Assembly (NCBI GenBank): GCA_004352715.1
Contig: SCFE01000022.1
Span: 2,003,067 to 2,067,066 of the forward strand
DNA: 64,000 nucleotides
DNA from: Hofstenia miamia
Lineage: Eukaryota; Xenacoelomorpha; Acoela
Direction of reading: 5' to 3'
The notes under the pieces were generated by a model. It was not told where the DNA came from and did not search any database. It saw nothing but the letters and a program-made list of their open reading frames with translations. A program made the translations under genes and the position numbers. Shown in pieces: positions 1-12,189 of this stretch (within the stretch, counting starts at the first letter, position 1; every line of letters begins with the position of its first letter).

Positions 1-307
1 GGTCGTGGTAATGTGTTCGGAAAAACTTCTTTTTTTTCTGCAACAAATACAAATGATGCATATTTAGTAGGCTATATTTAAAACCTCAGATAACTTTTTT
101 ATGATTTTATAAAAAGCTTCTTCCATAATAATGGTGGGACCTATGTATCCAATTACACCTTTCACTTGGGAATTTTAGGTCCCTGTAGGCCTTTTTGAAT
201 TAGCGGGCACTATAGTTCCTGTTCGACTCGAAAGGGTTAAAGAAATCATTGTTTACGATTTCTGCAACAAATACCAATGCCTTCATTAATTTATTGTTTG
301 CGTTTAG

Positions 308-3300
308 TGAGGGATTTCCTGTTGGTCCGGGTCATACATTCACAAAAATCTATACTGTGAGACCGTTGCTGGCTGATAATAAAGATAAACGCGGCTTGGC
401 TCTCGATGGAAAACTTAAGCACGAAGATACTAATCTAGCCTCTTCAACTATGTAATCCCTTTTTTCTTTTAGTAGAGATTTCAATCATCTCTAGTAAATA
501 CGTATGGGAAATTTGACAAATAATTGCCAAATATTTGAAACGGATTTTTAAATGAAATCCAAAAATTTGGCACCAAATTTTCCAAACGATTTTACTAGAG
601 ATTATTGATTTGCAGTCTATAGATATTTGTTGACTATGTGTAATCCACATGCTCATTTATACATAGTTTTTAATTCAAATACTAATTTATGAAAAAATTT
701 TAACTAGACCTAATAGCTTCTTTAAATCTGCAATTTAGCATTCAAGAAGGCTGTGATAAAGAGAATCTTGGAATCATCGTTCAATATCGTGTAAAAGTCA
801 AACTAATTGTTGCTTTTGGCGGGTAAGTTACATCTACATTGATTTTATATTTGTAATAACGAGATCATTTGACATGTATTTTCACTAGAAAATTAATTTG
901 TATTTTCATGTATTTACTAATTTAGATAGGGTGGATTAAGATTGATTTGTAATTATTCATTTTGCTTTACTACCTTCCGATGCTTTTTAATGTAGAATTT
1001 TTTAGAATTTGGTTTGGGAAAAGGTAATCTTACTACATACTGTTTGTTTGGGCTTCATAGCTAATTCTTTCTGCCAAGGTTTAACCATTAACACGAAATT
1101 TAGCATGGGGAGTGGGTTAGTGTTTGATGATAATTTTGTGCATGTCTAACAAAAAAAGTCTCTCTTTCTACTCTAACCAGTGCTTTTAAATCCTGTTTTC
1201 TCATTCATATTTTATCTATATAACTCACTAATAATTGGTTGTTTTTAAAAATTCATTGATTGTAAACACTTTTGTAGTCTTTGTGTGTTTGTAATTTTAA
1301 ACAAAATCTTTTTATTGAGAAGGTATGCGTCGTCTCTCTAATTATAATCTCAGTGAAATACAGGGTGTGTCAAAAGTCCTTGGCGTTAAAATTTTTATGA
1401 CTTGTATTGATTGCATAAACGAATTCTGAAGGCAAATAGGAAGGATTTTGCTTCCTTTAAACGTAGTGATGTCTGCCTTGATTCATCTTCTTGCTGTCTT
1501 GGATGAATCACTAAATGGAAGGCGGATTTGGAAGACGTGGTGCTACTGAAGCCCTGACTTTTGATTTTGGGCTTGTCTTCGCAAACAAGTCTTCAATCCA
1601 CGTGGACATGTGCTTGCAATCAGAAGTGCATTCAAGCAGAAAGTCGAAGATAACTTCATCAAATTCCAATCGATATGTATCGCCGAGGTATGCAAGACTT
1701 CCCGAAAAGACTTGTTGCGTGCATGACAGCCAATGGTGCTCTCTTCGAATAATGTGAACTGTAGTGATATTGATTTGAATATCTTGATGTACTCTATTAT
1801 TTGTGATGTAAGCTCCTCATAATTATTATCAAATACTATTTTATAATACATATGTATTATGATAAATGATATTTTATCATTGATTCTTGACTCAAGCACT
1901 TTTGACACACCCTGTGTATTTGCAATGAATGCTGCTCTTCTATTCATATCCCATCCAAAAAATTTTCTGATCATGTTGCGAAAGACATGCACAATCACTA
2001 CTCCGAAATATGCCCACATGGTTGCTTGTGTACACGCAACTTGTCTAGTGCACGTGTCGTGATTCAGTCAGTATGTAGTTTTGTGCCAGACACTTTCTGA
2101 CTTATTCTTTGTCTTGTGCACTGACTCGTTTGTCTTTTTAGTTCTTTTTGTGACTTTGCTTTATTAGTATGTGCTAGTTTAGTTATAATGTATAAACTTT
2201 TAACACATTCATTTATCAAATATTTCATGTTTAAAGACCTAGAATTTACATGCATATTGACAAAGGTTTCCATGAACGTATTCTCCACAAATCCGATATT
2301 ATTTTTTAATATGGATCTTCCTTATTGGATAAGAGTTGGGCTCCACACACGATGTTGACTAATTCATTAGTTTTGAAAATGAATTTCGCGCGAATGCATA
2401 ATTTAGAAGCTGTGACAGAAACTATAATTGATTTTCCCACATAATTTTGTTTTATTAACGAATTATATTTCGTCTGCTGGTTGAGTAACAAAAGAATATA
2501 TTCTCCATTTCCAAATTGCGATTTGTTCAACGTGAAGTTCCCTGATTCTTTTAGTTTATTGGATTCCGGATCTAGACATATTACTATTTTGGGTTTACAT
2601 TTTATGGAACATTTTCCTATGCATATCGAAGTCTTTGAAAGTGTTCATTAAAGGATCATGTATATAATATAAAATGTTCCCTTCTATTTGCTAGAAATGG
2701 AGGGAAATCTTTAGTCATGAGGAGCAAGTCCCACAAAATATTATTCACATTCTCAAATAGTAATTACATATAAAATGTAGTTTATGTGTAACTCCAAAAT
2801 TAATAATGAATGCAAACGATTCCTGCACCGTGGCAAGCAAGTTTTTGTTCTACAATGTAACTGATAGGAATGCCGTTGCTAAATTACTGGTAGATGGACA
2901 GCCAGTTAGTGTTTGGTGCAAGCCTTCAAAGTCTAGAGTATGTATTTCAACAACGTTCAGTTGTGAAATCTTCTACAAGCTGCTTCATATAAATATTCAC
3001 ATTTTAAGGACTTAAATGAGAAACATTATTTCTTTGGAAACCTTTTTATTTAAAAAGAAATTGTATTTGATCTCGTTTTTTGAACGAAGTTGATGGTAGT
3101 TTCTTACCTTCTACTCCATCAACCGACTTCTGATTTCTATAGAACGGATCGTGCTGTTCAAAGGTCTTTATTGAGGATACCATAATTTCTTTAAAGTTTG
3201 TTGGATGGTGAACTGCATTGCTTGACAATAACTATTGGTGATTCTGGTAAGACAGAATATTAAAAAAAAGTTTACGAAAATTTTTAAACCTGTTCTTAAA

Positions 3301-5324
3301 TCTAACGATTTCGTCTTTTCCTGTAATTAAACACCAAATTGAGACGTTTCAAATGCATTATATTTTTTTCTTTAGGCTTGTGACTTTGAAAATTTGAGAA
3401 GTAATAGAATTAGCGTCATAAACGAGCACAAATTTTGTGCTTGTTTGCAGCCCATTTTCCAACAAGTCACTTTCCCAATTTAATTATAGGCGATTGAAAA
3501 TCACAGTGTCGAAGTATTTCTAACGAGATTTTTTATATTGTCAGAGGATCTAAGTTACTAGCTAACTCAAATATATGTAAATTTTGAAACTTAGCTCTTT
3601 AATCCACGTAGATTGGCTTGCCTTTATAAAAATACAATTTCCCAACTTTAAGAAAGCTTATAATAAAGGAAGTTATAAAGAAAGTGTATCCTGCTCTTAT
3701 AATAAGTTGATTTTCCTAAATATAGATAGGTTTTGAAACATTAATAAGTGAGAATTAATCCGTTGCAAAAGAGAGGTCAATCTATAAAATTATATATACC
3801 GCTGCAGTCTACTAACTAATTGTTTTCATCGCTTTGAGAAATTCTAACACATTTGTTTACATTGCTTTACTAAATATCATTTAAGCGATTATTAAATGCC
3901 ATATACACTGAAGGAATTTTTTCTCCAATACGTTATATTGAAGCGGCGTACCTTAGATGAATATTCAAACAATAAATTCCACTCAATTGTCATTTATGAT
4001 TTTATAATAATAATTGACGCTTTAACTTTTCTCCATTATCTATGCAACAAAATTCCATTCATCTCTAAACTTTAATGAAGATTTTCGTATCTAACTGTTG
4101 ACTTCTAAATTCATTCTTTATAAGTTTTCTGACAATGCATCCAATTTTAAGTGTTTTGTAATAAACTCATTTGCAGAAGGTTACGATTCAAAATATGTAT
4201 GTAATTTTAAATTCTTTTTTGTAAAGAGTAACACCCACTCAAACTCTTGTTTTTTACTGCCGTTTATTGAAAATTTACTGTACAATCAACTACATGTTTA
4301 AATCTTTATATTTACTATATAGTACAGCTCTAAATGCGATTCGTTTTCAGGATGTGCATTCATTTCAATTATCTATTTTATTATCGATTTTAACAAAGCT
4401 TTCCTTTAGGTTTTTTAAATTTAGGGGCAAACTACGATTGCCAGGGAAACCATTCATACTAAAAATTGCGAATTATTTACCCTCGTCCTTTCAAACAATT
4501 GATTTTAATTCAGGCTAATGAAGCCTTTTAAACGGATGCCATATATACCCATGGGTAGAATCTTTTTTTAGAATTTATTGATGGCGCTTGTTTTTAAAAA
4601 TTCTTCTAAAATAAATATAAAATAGAAAAACTAATGATAAAGTTTTCAAAAGCAGAACAATCTTCATCCACAATTCCAGTAGTTTTATTCATCTGATTTT
4701 TTGATAAAATGTATTGAAAATCAGTTAGTTTCGTGACTTCTAAGAGTTTCATTACCATAGTGGTCTGCATTTCAACTAGATAAGCATGTAGATGCTGTTT
4801 TAAATGTAATCCCGTCAAATGCAAAGTTTGGAGCATCTATACAATTACATAGTAGAACATTCTAATATTCATATATATATGTATATATATTTATATCTCC
4901 CGCTAAATGTTTTTTTAAAAACCTCATCTTAACCGCGTTTCCAAACATAAATCTTTGAAATTTCGCATGGTAGTGACTCTTCAATTTACTTACTCCCATG
5001 GTAAATATATTTAAGTTAGAGTGAATACTGCGGGAGCAATGGCCAAAAATAGGTTTTTTCAGAAAAAGTGCGATTCCCGCTAAATGCCTTAGAAATTTCG
5101 CACCGTTTCCCGCCATATGCAAGGTTTTTGCATTTTCTATAGCAAAAAGCGAGAAATATAAATATATATATATATATATATATATNNNNNNNNNNNNNNN
5201 NNNNNNNNNNNNNNNNNNNNNNNNNNNNNNNNNNNNNNNNNNNNNNNNNNNNNNNNNNNNNNNNNNNNNNNNNNNNNNNNNNNNNNNNNNNNNNNNNNNN
5301 NNNNNNNNNNNNNNNNNNNNNNNN

Positions 5325-5358
<34 letters not shown>

Positions 5359-8159
5359 TAAAATTCGGTGAATTGTGGATTCATACACAAAATATCCATC
5401 TATCCAGTCTACTTTCAACTGCTTCGATGTCAAATGCGGGCAAACTCTGCAAAGCTGGGCTAAATTTCCTTGGTAACGACCCGTTGGTTTAGAAGGGCAC
5501 CCTGGTTTTGCTAATGGCCCAATTTGACCGGTTCTTTCATAGTTTGAAATAATTGAAGATACTGTTTGCTTTGATAATTCCGGTAATTTTAAAAATTTAA
5601 TTTTCCGCATTTCGAAGGAAATAGTTTTACCACGTATTTTGCGGTGAATAATGATATAATTGCTCAGCAATTGTCAGAAATGTTAAGCTTAGATCTAAAT
5701 GCTAACAGGTACATTCTGAAATAAAGAATTCACACTTTCAAAGTACCAGTAACAACGAAGAAGAAATCATTAGTCCGAATAGGTGATCGCGCATCATTAA
5801 ATTTCTCGAATGTAATTTAATTAGTTTTAAGTTATTAAAAATCTTTCAGATGCAGCGCTACTAATAGGACGCTTAAGATAAATTCTGTAGTGTCGCAACA
5901 TTCTGGAATGTGTTACGTGTCATTACATAGTATAGATTTGACCAATTGACCCACACCATACACAAATGCCCTGTACTCTGTAGCAATTCATTGGGAAAAC
6001 AACTCAAATCGTCTCTGTTTACTGCTCTGAGTAGTTTAGTTTAATGGGCGTGGCAGTAATATCGATCACGGCAGCGGATTTGTTTGTTGCCTAGCAACAT
6101 GAGGGTCATGTAATTTATGTGCTGGAGCAAACTAGATTTAAATATATAGGAATTTCAAACTAATTTATAGGACAGCATAGTGCTTAAATTTAAATCCGTA
6201 CACACCAAGTGTTTTAAATTGATGTCTCACAGATTTAACCTTTAATGCTAAAGTGGCAATAGTTTGTAGTGTTTACTTACAATCATTTATTTGCAAAATC
6301 TTAAATGTTTTTCATCATATTTTGTGGTCCTTTAAAGTTAAGTTTTGTCGTTATGGCCAGCATTATATTTTATTGCGATCTAATTTCCTTTTAAAAATCA
6401 AGTTTCATTTGCTGAACTAAACCACTTGTAGCTTTCGACCATGGTCAATTGCTCTATCCGTTCTTATCAATGCGATTGCTTATTTTAATTTAAATGATGT
6501 TTGGAAATTTATCGAAGGCCAAGCATTTCAAGCATATACAATGAAATAGGAATGAAGTTGCAGACTTTTCATTTTTTCTCATTTATTTATGGATTTTTTA
6601 CTATGGTTAAAAACTACAAAGGCCTTTTAATTTTGAGAAAATATTGGGCTTTGGAAAAAGTAATTTGAATGGGAATATATCGAATGATTATCATTTTTTG
6701 TAGGTGGAAAAATCTAAATTTCTATAATTAATTTTTCTCATTTGCATTGATGCCATTTACATAATCTTATTCGATTTTCCTCAACGATTATTTCATAATA
6801 CGAATGTTTAGTCGCTGATTAACATGCTGCTATTTCCTCTTTTAAAAGATCTATGCGCAGCATTTAGGAAATGAAAATTTTTTCACTGATTTCTCTTTTT
6901 AGAGATGTGTCGGTTGAACTGCCATTTACATTAACACATCCCAAAGAAGTCACGGAAGAAGAAGCCAAACAGAGCGATATATTACCTGGCACTACAAAGC
7001 AGACCGTAGACCACAATCTCATCAGCTTTGAAACAAAGTACGCGCTTTTAGCTTCTTAAGAGTTGATGTGAAATTAGTTGAAGTGTGCCATTGAATTTCT
7101 TTATCCAATAACGAGTTGTGACATATTTAAATGAATTAGGCATGTTTGGTTTGCTTTGCAAGGTTTAGTGTTTATATCACTTTCGGATAAATCTTCCAAC
7201 TCTGCACCATTGCAATTCACTCCAAGACTTATGACAGTTAACATAACAATGACAGGGTCGGTTCTTACTACTTAGGGCGCATGCATAAAGCAGGCGCGGC
7301 TTTAGGGGTGGGGGCACCCGGGGGCCAGTGCCCCCTTTTTTGGGGATTTCTTAGATATGTGCCATCGCTACTGTACATCTAATATAAAAGCGCTTTCGGG
7401 GACGTTCTAAGATTTTCACCAATGCATTCTTTCTCAGTTCTGAAACTCTGTAGGTATTTCCAAAGCTTACAGTTTTGCTACAGTAAGTTGGTTGAGTAAG
7501 TAAGCAACACATTCATTCAGCTTCGTAGATCAAAATAAACAAAGAAGCTTATTGTAATACATCAAGTGTCTCGACATTTCCAACCCCATTACTAATTCCA
7601 TGAAGCTAATTATTTTTAAAATCTGGCAACCGTGATCCATACAAAAGCCTAGAGACCTATTTCTTAAAAAGATTAGCCGCTAAGCATACTTCATAAGGTT
7701 AAAAAATAGGCTACATCTTTTATAGGACAGGCTAGCACATTATTTTTCTGTAAATTCAATAATGAATGAATGAGCTAAATTTTAACCATTAAAAAGAATT
7801 CCCTTACTTAGTGACTTTTTGGAATTTGAAAAATTCACGAGCATAGAAAGGCAACAATTTGGCCTGCAAATGCTGTGGGCTATGGTAGTAAGAGATAACA
7901 CAATAGATGGTTTGTGTATATAATTAGATATACAGCTAAGTTTAACAAAAGGACCATTTGAAAACTGTTAATATTTACAAATTCTTTATGGATCAACTTT
8001 TTTTATTAATTCACAAAGTAATCCGAAAATGTGGATTTGTTTGTTCTTACTGTAGTTTTGTTTAGCGGTGACCCAAATTTTGAAGACGATGATTTCATTT
8101 TTGAGGAGTTCACTAGACTTCGCCTCAATGGCGCTGGTGCTGAAGACGTCGAGGCATAA
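308..8159 (+). CDS. ARRB: Beta-arrestin, 3' half of gene (4 exons; 5' part outside window)
   Basis: Arrestins bind phosphorylated G-protein-coupled receptors, block G-protein coupling and link receptors to clathrin-coated pits. I see four + strand exons: 308-451, 739-822, 6903-7037 and 8066-8159 (stop TAA 8157-8159). Each is bounded by AG/GT and they join in phase. Exon 1 reads [20 protein letters not shown], the most conserved arrestin block; exon 2 carries [15 protein letters not shown]; exon 3 [15 protein letters not shown]; exon 4 [16 protein letters not shown]. The tail has a clathrin box (LISFE, exon 3) and an AP2-binding motif of the form F-x-x-F-x-x-x-R (FEEFTRLR, exon 4), which marks the beta (non-visual) type. 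The protein ends soon after, at GAEDVEA, a short tail compared with vertebrate forms. The N-domain exons must lie upstream of base 1. Intron 3 is about 6 kb and holds transposon debris. Confidence is high for family, moderate for exact splice sites. Confidence 0.93.
1361..1914. mobile_element. Tc1/mariner-like element with ~22-base terminal inverted repeats, decayed
   Basis: CAGGGTGTGTCAAAAGTCCT at 1361 is matched in inverted orientation by the sequence ending at 1914, giving terminal inverted repeats of about 22 bases around 554 bases. Such CAGGGTGTGTC ends are common in mariner/IS630-type elements. Inside, on the + strand near 1598-1751, a stop-broken frame reads [25 protein letters not shown], which resembles the C-terminus of DDE mariner transposases (a basic stretch, then A-x-G-x-x-F-E). 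The rest of the transposase is missing, so this is a non-autonomous internally deleted copy. TA lies directly before the left end; the right flank is TGTA, so the target duplication is imperfect. It sits in arrestin intron 3. Confidence 0.75.
2065..4779. other. Arrestin intron sequence, no gene recognised
   Basis: AT-rich intronic DNA. Only short open frames occur, none with a recognisable motif, and I see no repeat structure I can define. Confidence 0.5.
4780..5125. repeat. Short dispersed repeat units containing CCCGCTAAATG
   Basis: The motif CCCGCTAAATG occurs near 4898 and 5074, and related units (CCCGTCAAATGCAAAG, CCCGCCATATGCAAGG) occur near 4811 and 5108, each followed by similar AT-rich text. 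They look like degenerate copies of one short unit, next to the (TA)n tract and gap. Confidence 0.45.
5159..5355. repeat. (TA)n microsatellite enclosing an assembly gap
   Basis: Alternating TA runs on both sides (5159-5185 and 5325-5355) of an N run at 5186-5324. The gap is probably an unresolved longer TA tract. Confidence 0.85.
5356..5670 (-). pseudogene. Tc1-like transposase, N-terminal DNA-binding fragment
   Basis: The - strand frame contains the paired-type helix-turn-helix region of Tc1 transposases: [17 protein letters not shown], then a GCPSKPTGR linker (usually G-R-P-x-K-x-T-x-R), then a second helical segment with [11 protein letters not shown] and ESTIHRILN. In Tc1 proteins this region binds the transposon ends, and the linker acts as a GRPR-like AT hook. 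The DDE catalytic half would lie beyond the TA tract and gap on lower coordinates but is not visible there, so this is a fragment. It lies in arrestin intron 3 on the opposite strand to arrestin. Confidence 0.78.
5671..6902. other. Arrestin intron sequence, no gene recognised
   Basis: No recognisable coding or repeat structure. A less AT-rich patch lies at about 5930-6110, of unknown origin. Confidence 0.5.
7270..7345. repeat. GC-rich palindromic repeat fragment
   Basis: In otherwise AT-rich intron DNA there is a G/C-run palindrome (GGGGGCACCCGGGGGCCAGT then GCCCCC) preceded by GGCGCGGCTTTAGGGGTG-like text. GGGG...CCCC ends of this style are typical of some hAT-like DNA transposons; here only the tip is visible, so the assignment is inference. 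Confidence 0.4.
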
Positions 8160-8474
8160 TTTAGTGCAATAATTCTAATTTCAATGTAGTTGATGCTTTG
8201 CATGATTTAGTCAATTCATTTGTATTTTATCCTTTCAATTCCCTAGCAACGTTTTGCTTTCGATTTATATTTTGGTGCTATCTGAATTTGATGTGATCAG
8301 GTATTTCTTAGTAATATTGTTAGTCATGGTTTGATTATGCGAAGAATGTTTAGCATTGCGACTTTCATTTCTATTACTTATGCAGTCCAACATTTGACAA
8401 CTATCTTCAAAATGTATCAGGCTAGAGTTCTCGCTATGTGCATATATTTGATAAATGTGCATAAAAATTAATGC
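8160..8474. other. Arrestin 3' UTR / downstream region
   Basis: About 300 bases after the arrestin stop with no further gene. I found no canonical AATAAA here; the transcript end is not defined by the sequence. Confidence 0.4.
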
Positions 8475-8518
<44 letters not shown>

Positions 8519-9179
8519 NNNNNNNNNNNNNNNNNNNNNNNNNNNNNNNNNNNNNNNNNNNNNNNNNNNNNNNNNNNNNNNNNNNNNNNNNNNNNNNNNN
8601 NNNNNNNNNNNNNNNNNNNNNNNNNNNNNNNNNNNNNNNNNNNNNNNNNNNNNNNNNNNNNNNNNNNNNNNNNNNNNNNNNNNNNNNNNNNNNNNNNNNN
8701 NNNNNNNNNNNNNNNNNNNNNNNNNNNNNNNNNNNNNNNNNNNNNNNNNNNNNNNNNNNNNNNNNNNNNNNNNNNNNNNNNNNNNNNNNNNNNNNNNNNN
8801 NNNNNNNNNNNNNNNNNNNNNNNNNNNNNNNNNNNNNNNNNNNNNNNNNNNNNNNNNNNNNNNNNNNNNNNNNNNNNNNNNNNNNNNNNNNNNNNNNNNN
8901 NNNNNNNNNNNNNNNNNNNNNNNNNNNNNNNNNNNNNNNNNNNNNNNNNNNNNNNNNNNNNNNNNNNNNNNNNNNNNNNNNNNNNNNNNNNNNNNNNNNN
9001 NNNNNNNNNNNNNNNNNNNNNNNNNNNNNNNNNNNNNNNNNNNNNNNNNNNNNNNNNNNNNNNNNNNNNNNNNNNNNNNNNNNNNNNNNNNNNNNNNNNN
9101 NNNNNNNNNNNNNNNNNNNNNNNNNNNNNNNNNNNNNNNNNNNNNNNNNNNNNNNNNNNNNNNNNNNNNNNNNNNNNNN
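8475..9179. repeat. (AAT)n microsatellite followed by 661-base gap
   Basis: A pure trinucleotide AAT/ATA run from about 8475 to 8518 runs into an N gap (8519-9179). Confidence 0.9.
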
Positions 9180-9735
9180 GAGACAGTAGATCATCTGATA
9201 GCAGGGTGTGAGAAGTTGGCACAGAATGAGTATAAGTTCATTCATGACAAGGTGGGAAGAATGGTACACTCGAGTTTGAGCAGGCAGCATGTATTAGAAG
9301 CAGGAGACAAGTGGTATGAGCACAAGCCACGGGGCGTCATAGAAAATGAGAAGGTTAAGAGACTGTGGGACTTCAACATACAGACAAGCAAGGTGATAGA
9401 AGCACGGAGGCCAGACATAGTAGTGGTAGACAAAGAGAAAAGATTAGGAACAGTGATAGACATAGCAGTACCAAAGGACAGAAATGTAGAAAGCAAGGAA
9501 AAAGAGAAGTTAGACAATTACAGAAAGTTGGCAGGGGAAATAGAAAGGCTGTGAAGTAGTACCGGTAGTAGTAGGCGCACTAGGAGCAGTGAGTTAGAAG
9601 CATGAGATACGTGGAGAAGTTGGTGGTACCAAAGTGGGGAGGAGCAGTAGCACAGAAGGTAGCATTGTTAGGTACAGCAAGAGTCCTGAGGAAAGCTCTG
9701 ACTCCCTGGGAACTGGTGAGTTTTCCGAACTGAGA
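9180..9735 (+). pseudogene. Non-LTR retrotransposon C-terminus with restriction-like endonuclease motif, decayed
   Basis: The frame after the gap begins ETVDHLIAGC...EYKFIHDKV and continues to KWYEHKPRGV, KRLWDFNIQT, VIEARRPDIVVVDK and VIDIAVPKDRNV. The Cys/His cluster followed by an RPD...DIAVP core is the arrangement of the restriction-like endonuclease (PD-D/E-x-K type) found after the reverse transcriptase in R2/R4/NeSL-like non-LTR elements, which cuts the target DNA for primed reverse transcription. The main frame ends at a TGA at 9552-9554. Further C-terminal text (VVPVVVGALGAVS, then EKLVVPKWGGAVAQKVALLG) is present only in other frames, so at least two frameshifts or stops break the copy. 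Everything upstream, including the reverse transcriptase, is lost in or beyond the gap. Confidence 0.75.
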
Positions 9736-9812
9736 GTAATACCAGCATGAAGCTGTGCGAAGTATGAAATAATAAGAATAGCTATTCATAGACCGCTACA
9801 TACAAAATTGCT

Positions 9813-10145
9813 TCATAGCGGTAACAAAAATAAAACAGTTAAGAGAATGCAAGCAGAAAAAGTTGACTTTAACTTCGATTTAAGTACAGTTAAAGAGGGA
9901 GACATATTAACATTAAGAGGTAGATAATTCCATACCTTAGGACCTGTAACTGATAACGCACGTGAAGAGTTGGACGTACTAACAAGTGGAGCAGTTAACC
10001 TAAGTTGATCACTAGATCTAAGGTCACGACCATTATCACAAAAATCAAAAAGTTCCGAAATGTAACTCGGTGCAAGACTGTGCAATGCTTTCCATACTGT
10101 AAAAGAAATTTTGTAAGCAATGCGATATTGAACTGGAATCTAGTT
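9813..10145 (-). pseudogene. Non-LTR retrotransposon ORF2 C-terminal tail
   Basis: Read on the - strand from about 10145: YRIAYKISFTVWKALHSLAP then SYISELFDF, DLRSSDQLRL, GPKVWNYLPLNV and LKSKLKSTF. This is the familiar C-terminus of CR1/L2/Jockey-type ORF2 proteins (W-N-x-L-P box followed by F/L-K-x-x-L-K). The copy is cut on its upstream side at a stop near 10148. The nearby RT pieces at 11035-11450 are on the same strand and may belong to the same original element, split by later DNA. Confidence 0.75.
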
Positions 10146-10149
10146 GTCT

Positions 10150-11030
10150 TACAGCATTTAAATGTTTAAACAATTCTTCTAGGTGGTGCGTAATTATATA
10201 TAACACTTCATAAATCCTTTTTCCACCTGTAATCAGTTTAGATTTGAGTTCTCACTTAATATAATATCGTTTATTCCGCAGTGTAATTCAGAGTGGAAAT
10301 GGTTTCTAATGTTAGAAATTTAACTTACAGTGATACTATCCAGCAATAAAGATTCTTACCGGTTTTGGAAAATAATCTAATTTTGTATGCAGTAAAAAAT
10401 AAGGTGGTATTGATGTATTCATTTTAAATTTGCGTCTAAAATTGATAGCGAGTATTGTAAAAAAAACGCAGAAATGTGTCTAAATTTTTCAACCAATCAA
10501 ATTCTTTGTAAGAACACATTGCTATCATTTTAGTTTATGCTCATAGTCTTTGAATACCATGCTGGATTTATCCCTATTTAACAAAAACAATCAAATATAT
10601 TCGACTTACAAAGTCATTGTCAGTTTTACAAATAATTCCCTCTGAATTTATTTGATTTTATAATAATATTTTATTTCGCTAAATCTTAATTATTGGTAAC
10701 AATTGTTTATGTATTTGTTAAACTATTTAATAAACTATCTTCTATCGCAGCTACCAGATTTCGCTAAAGATTCATTTGCAAGAATGACACTTACTAACCG
10801 GGTAATCGACTCACAAATAAATGCGGTATTCAAGTGTAAAATTTACCAAAATACTTTTAAATGCACTAGAGCTCACGTTATGATTCAATCACAAAATTCA
10901 TTATATAATGTCTGGCGCCGATGTAGATGTTTTGTAATGCAAACTTATACTACAAGTTGTAATAGGGCAAATTGCAACATTCAGAAAATTCTAATTTTCT
11001 AAGCATTAATATATAAGATAAGATAATCTC
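10150..11030. other. Unassigned AT-rich interval between retrotransposon pieces
   Basis: A + strand open frame at 10703-11002 (99 codons) is preceded by a plausible splice acceptor, but its product matches nothing I know. It is probably chance or decayed retroelement DNA. Confidence 0.35.
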
Positions 11031-11034
11031 TATT

Positions 11035-11450
11035 CCAGGTTAAAGTGTCATACTTTTTATACATATAGCTAATGTTCTAACTATTAAATTGATGTAAGAA
11101 TTGAATTTTAGCTTTGAGTCAATAGTTACTCCTAGGTAAAGTGTCCACAATGGGAACATTAATATTATTTACATTTAAAATCACTGCAGAAACATCATAA
11201 TTGCTTTTATTCGGCGCAAAATACAAAGTGTGTTTTAGCTTCATTAATATTCAACTTGTGCATACAAAAGTATTTTGACAACTTGTTAGAATTCAATTCT
11301 ATTGATTCCGCGGTTAGGTGCATTGAGTAATTATAACTGAAAATGCTAGTGTCATCAGCATATTGGATTAAGTTGCAATTAGTTATAGAATGCCTGTCAT
11401 TTACATAAATACTAAAAAGAAGAGGACCTAGAATCGTTTCAATATTCGAT
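11035..11450 (-). pseudogene. Non-LTR reverse transcriptase fragment with YADD box
   Basis: The - strand reads ETILGPLLFSIYVND, then LIQYADDTSIFSYN (YADD at 11351-11362), then HKLNINEAKTHFVF and, in a shifted frame, YLGVTIDSKLKFNSYI. These are reverse transcriptase motifs B', C, D and E of an APE-type non-LTR retrotransposon, in the expected order. Frameshifts separate the pieces. The catalytic Asp pair is retained, but the fragment is much too short to be active. Confidence 0.8.
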
Positions 11451-12089
11451 GCATTTCTAGTCTTTATATGTGCGGGAAATTCTTGCTGGTTCTGGAAACA
11501 TTAGTTTCTAGCCTAAAGAGGCTGTGATTTTAAATCAAGTTTAAGATCGTTTTAATCATGGCATTGTGGAATTAACTAATGAATTGGAAGTTGCCTCATA
11601 TTCCTGTAGAAAACAAAGCTTCTTGATATTGGTTTTAACATGCGCTTTTTTTGAAACTCATTTGTACTTATGTGTTCATTATTTGATGTTTGTTATTAAA
11701 CGTTGATTAATAAAAAAATCTAATTAAAAAAAAATCATAATATGTTTATACGTTTTGTTCTTTTCGCGAATCAATGCTTTGCAAGTTTCAGTTATCCTAT
11801 CCAAGGTTTATTCGAAAAAGTATTGTTTGCTTTGGAATTTGTACTGGATTTAACCATTATTTTATTTTCAGGGCATAATCTGTTAAGATAAAATTCAAAA
11901 ATTTTTAAAATGTTTTAAAGCATTTCATTTAAATTTAATACAGAATATACAGGAAACCAGTTTTTTATGAGGGATAATTGAAAATTAGTTTGTTTGATGC
12001 ATAGAAATTTGCTAATGTTGCAATTTTTTTAAAATAAATCTACTGAATCTTACACAGAGTTACTAGAGTCAACTATTATTGTAAAATGT

Positions 12090-12185
12090 CACATGTAAGG
12101 TTCATATTTAAATTACTTCCGTAACTATAAATTAGCAATGGGCCCAGGATGGTCTCTTGTGGAACACCTTTTTCTAATGAAATTC
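12090..12185 (-). pseudogene. Second small reverse transcriptase fragment
   Basis: The - strand reads EKGVPQETILGPLL, the motif B region of a non-LTR reverse transcriptase (normally GVPQGS-x-LGP). It repeats the same motif as the fragment at 11035-11450, so it is a separate copy. Nothing recognisable follows. Confidence 0.6.
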
Positions 12186-12189
12186 AATC

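Noticed and set aside
1543-2019. 158-codon open frame on the - strand
   Set aside because: It covers the inverted-repeat element antisense to the transposase remnant and shows no motif of its own; a chance frame.
2806-3015. 69-codon + strand frame in arrestin intron
   Set aside because: No similarity to arrestin, and the arrestin exons on both sides join in phase without it.
8265-9290. Long open frames across the N gaps (also at 37329-37800, 55075-56485 and 61185-62383)
   Set aside because: They are open only because N runs contain no stop codons, or translate microsatellite DNA.
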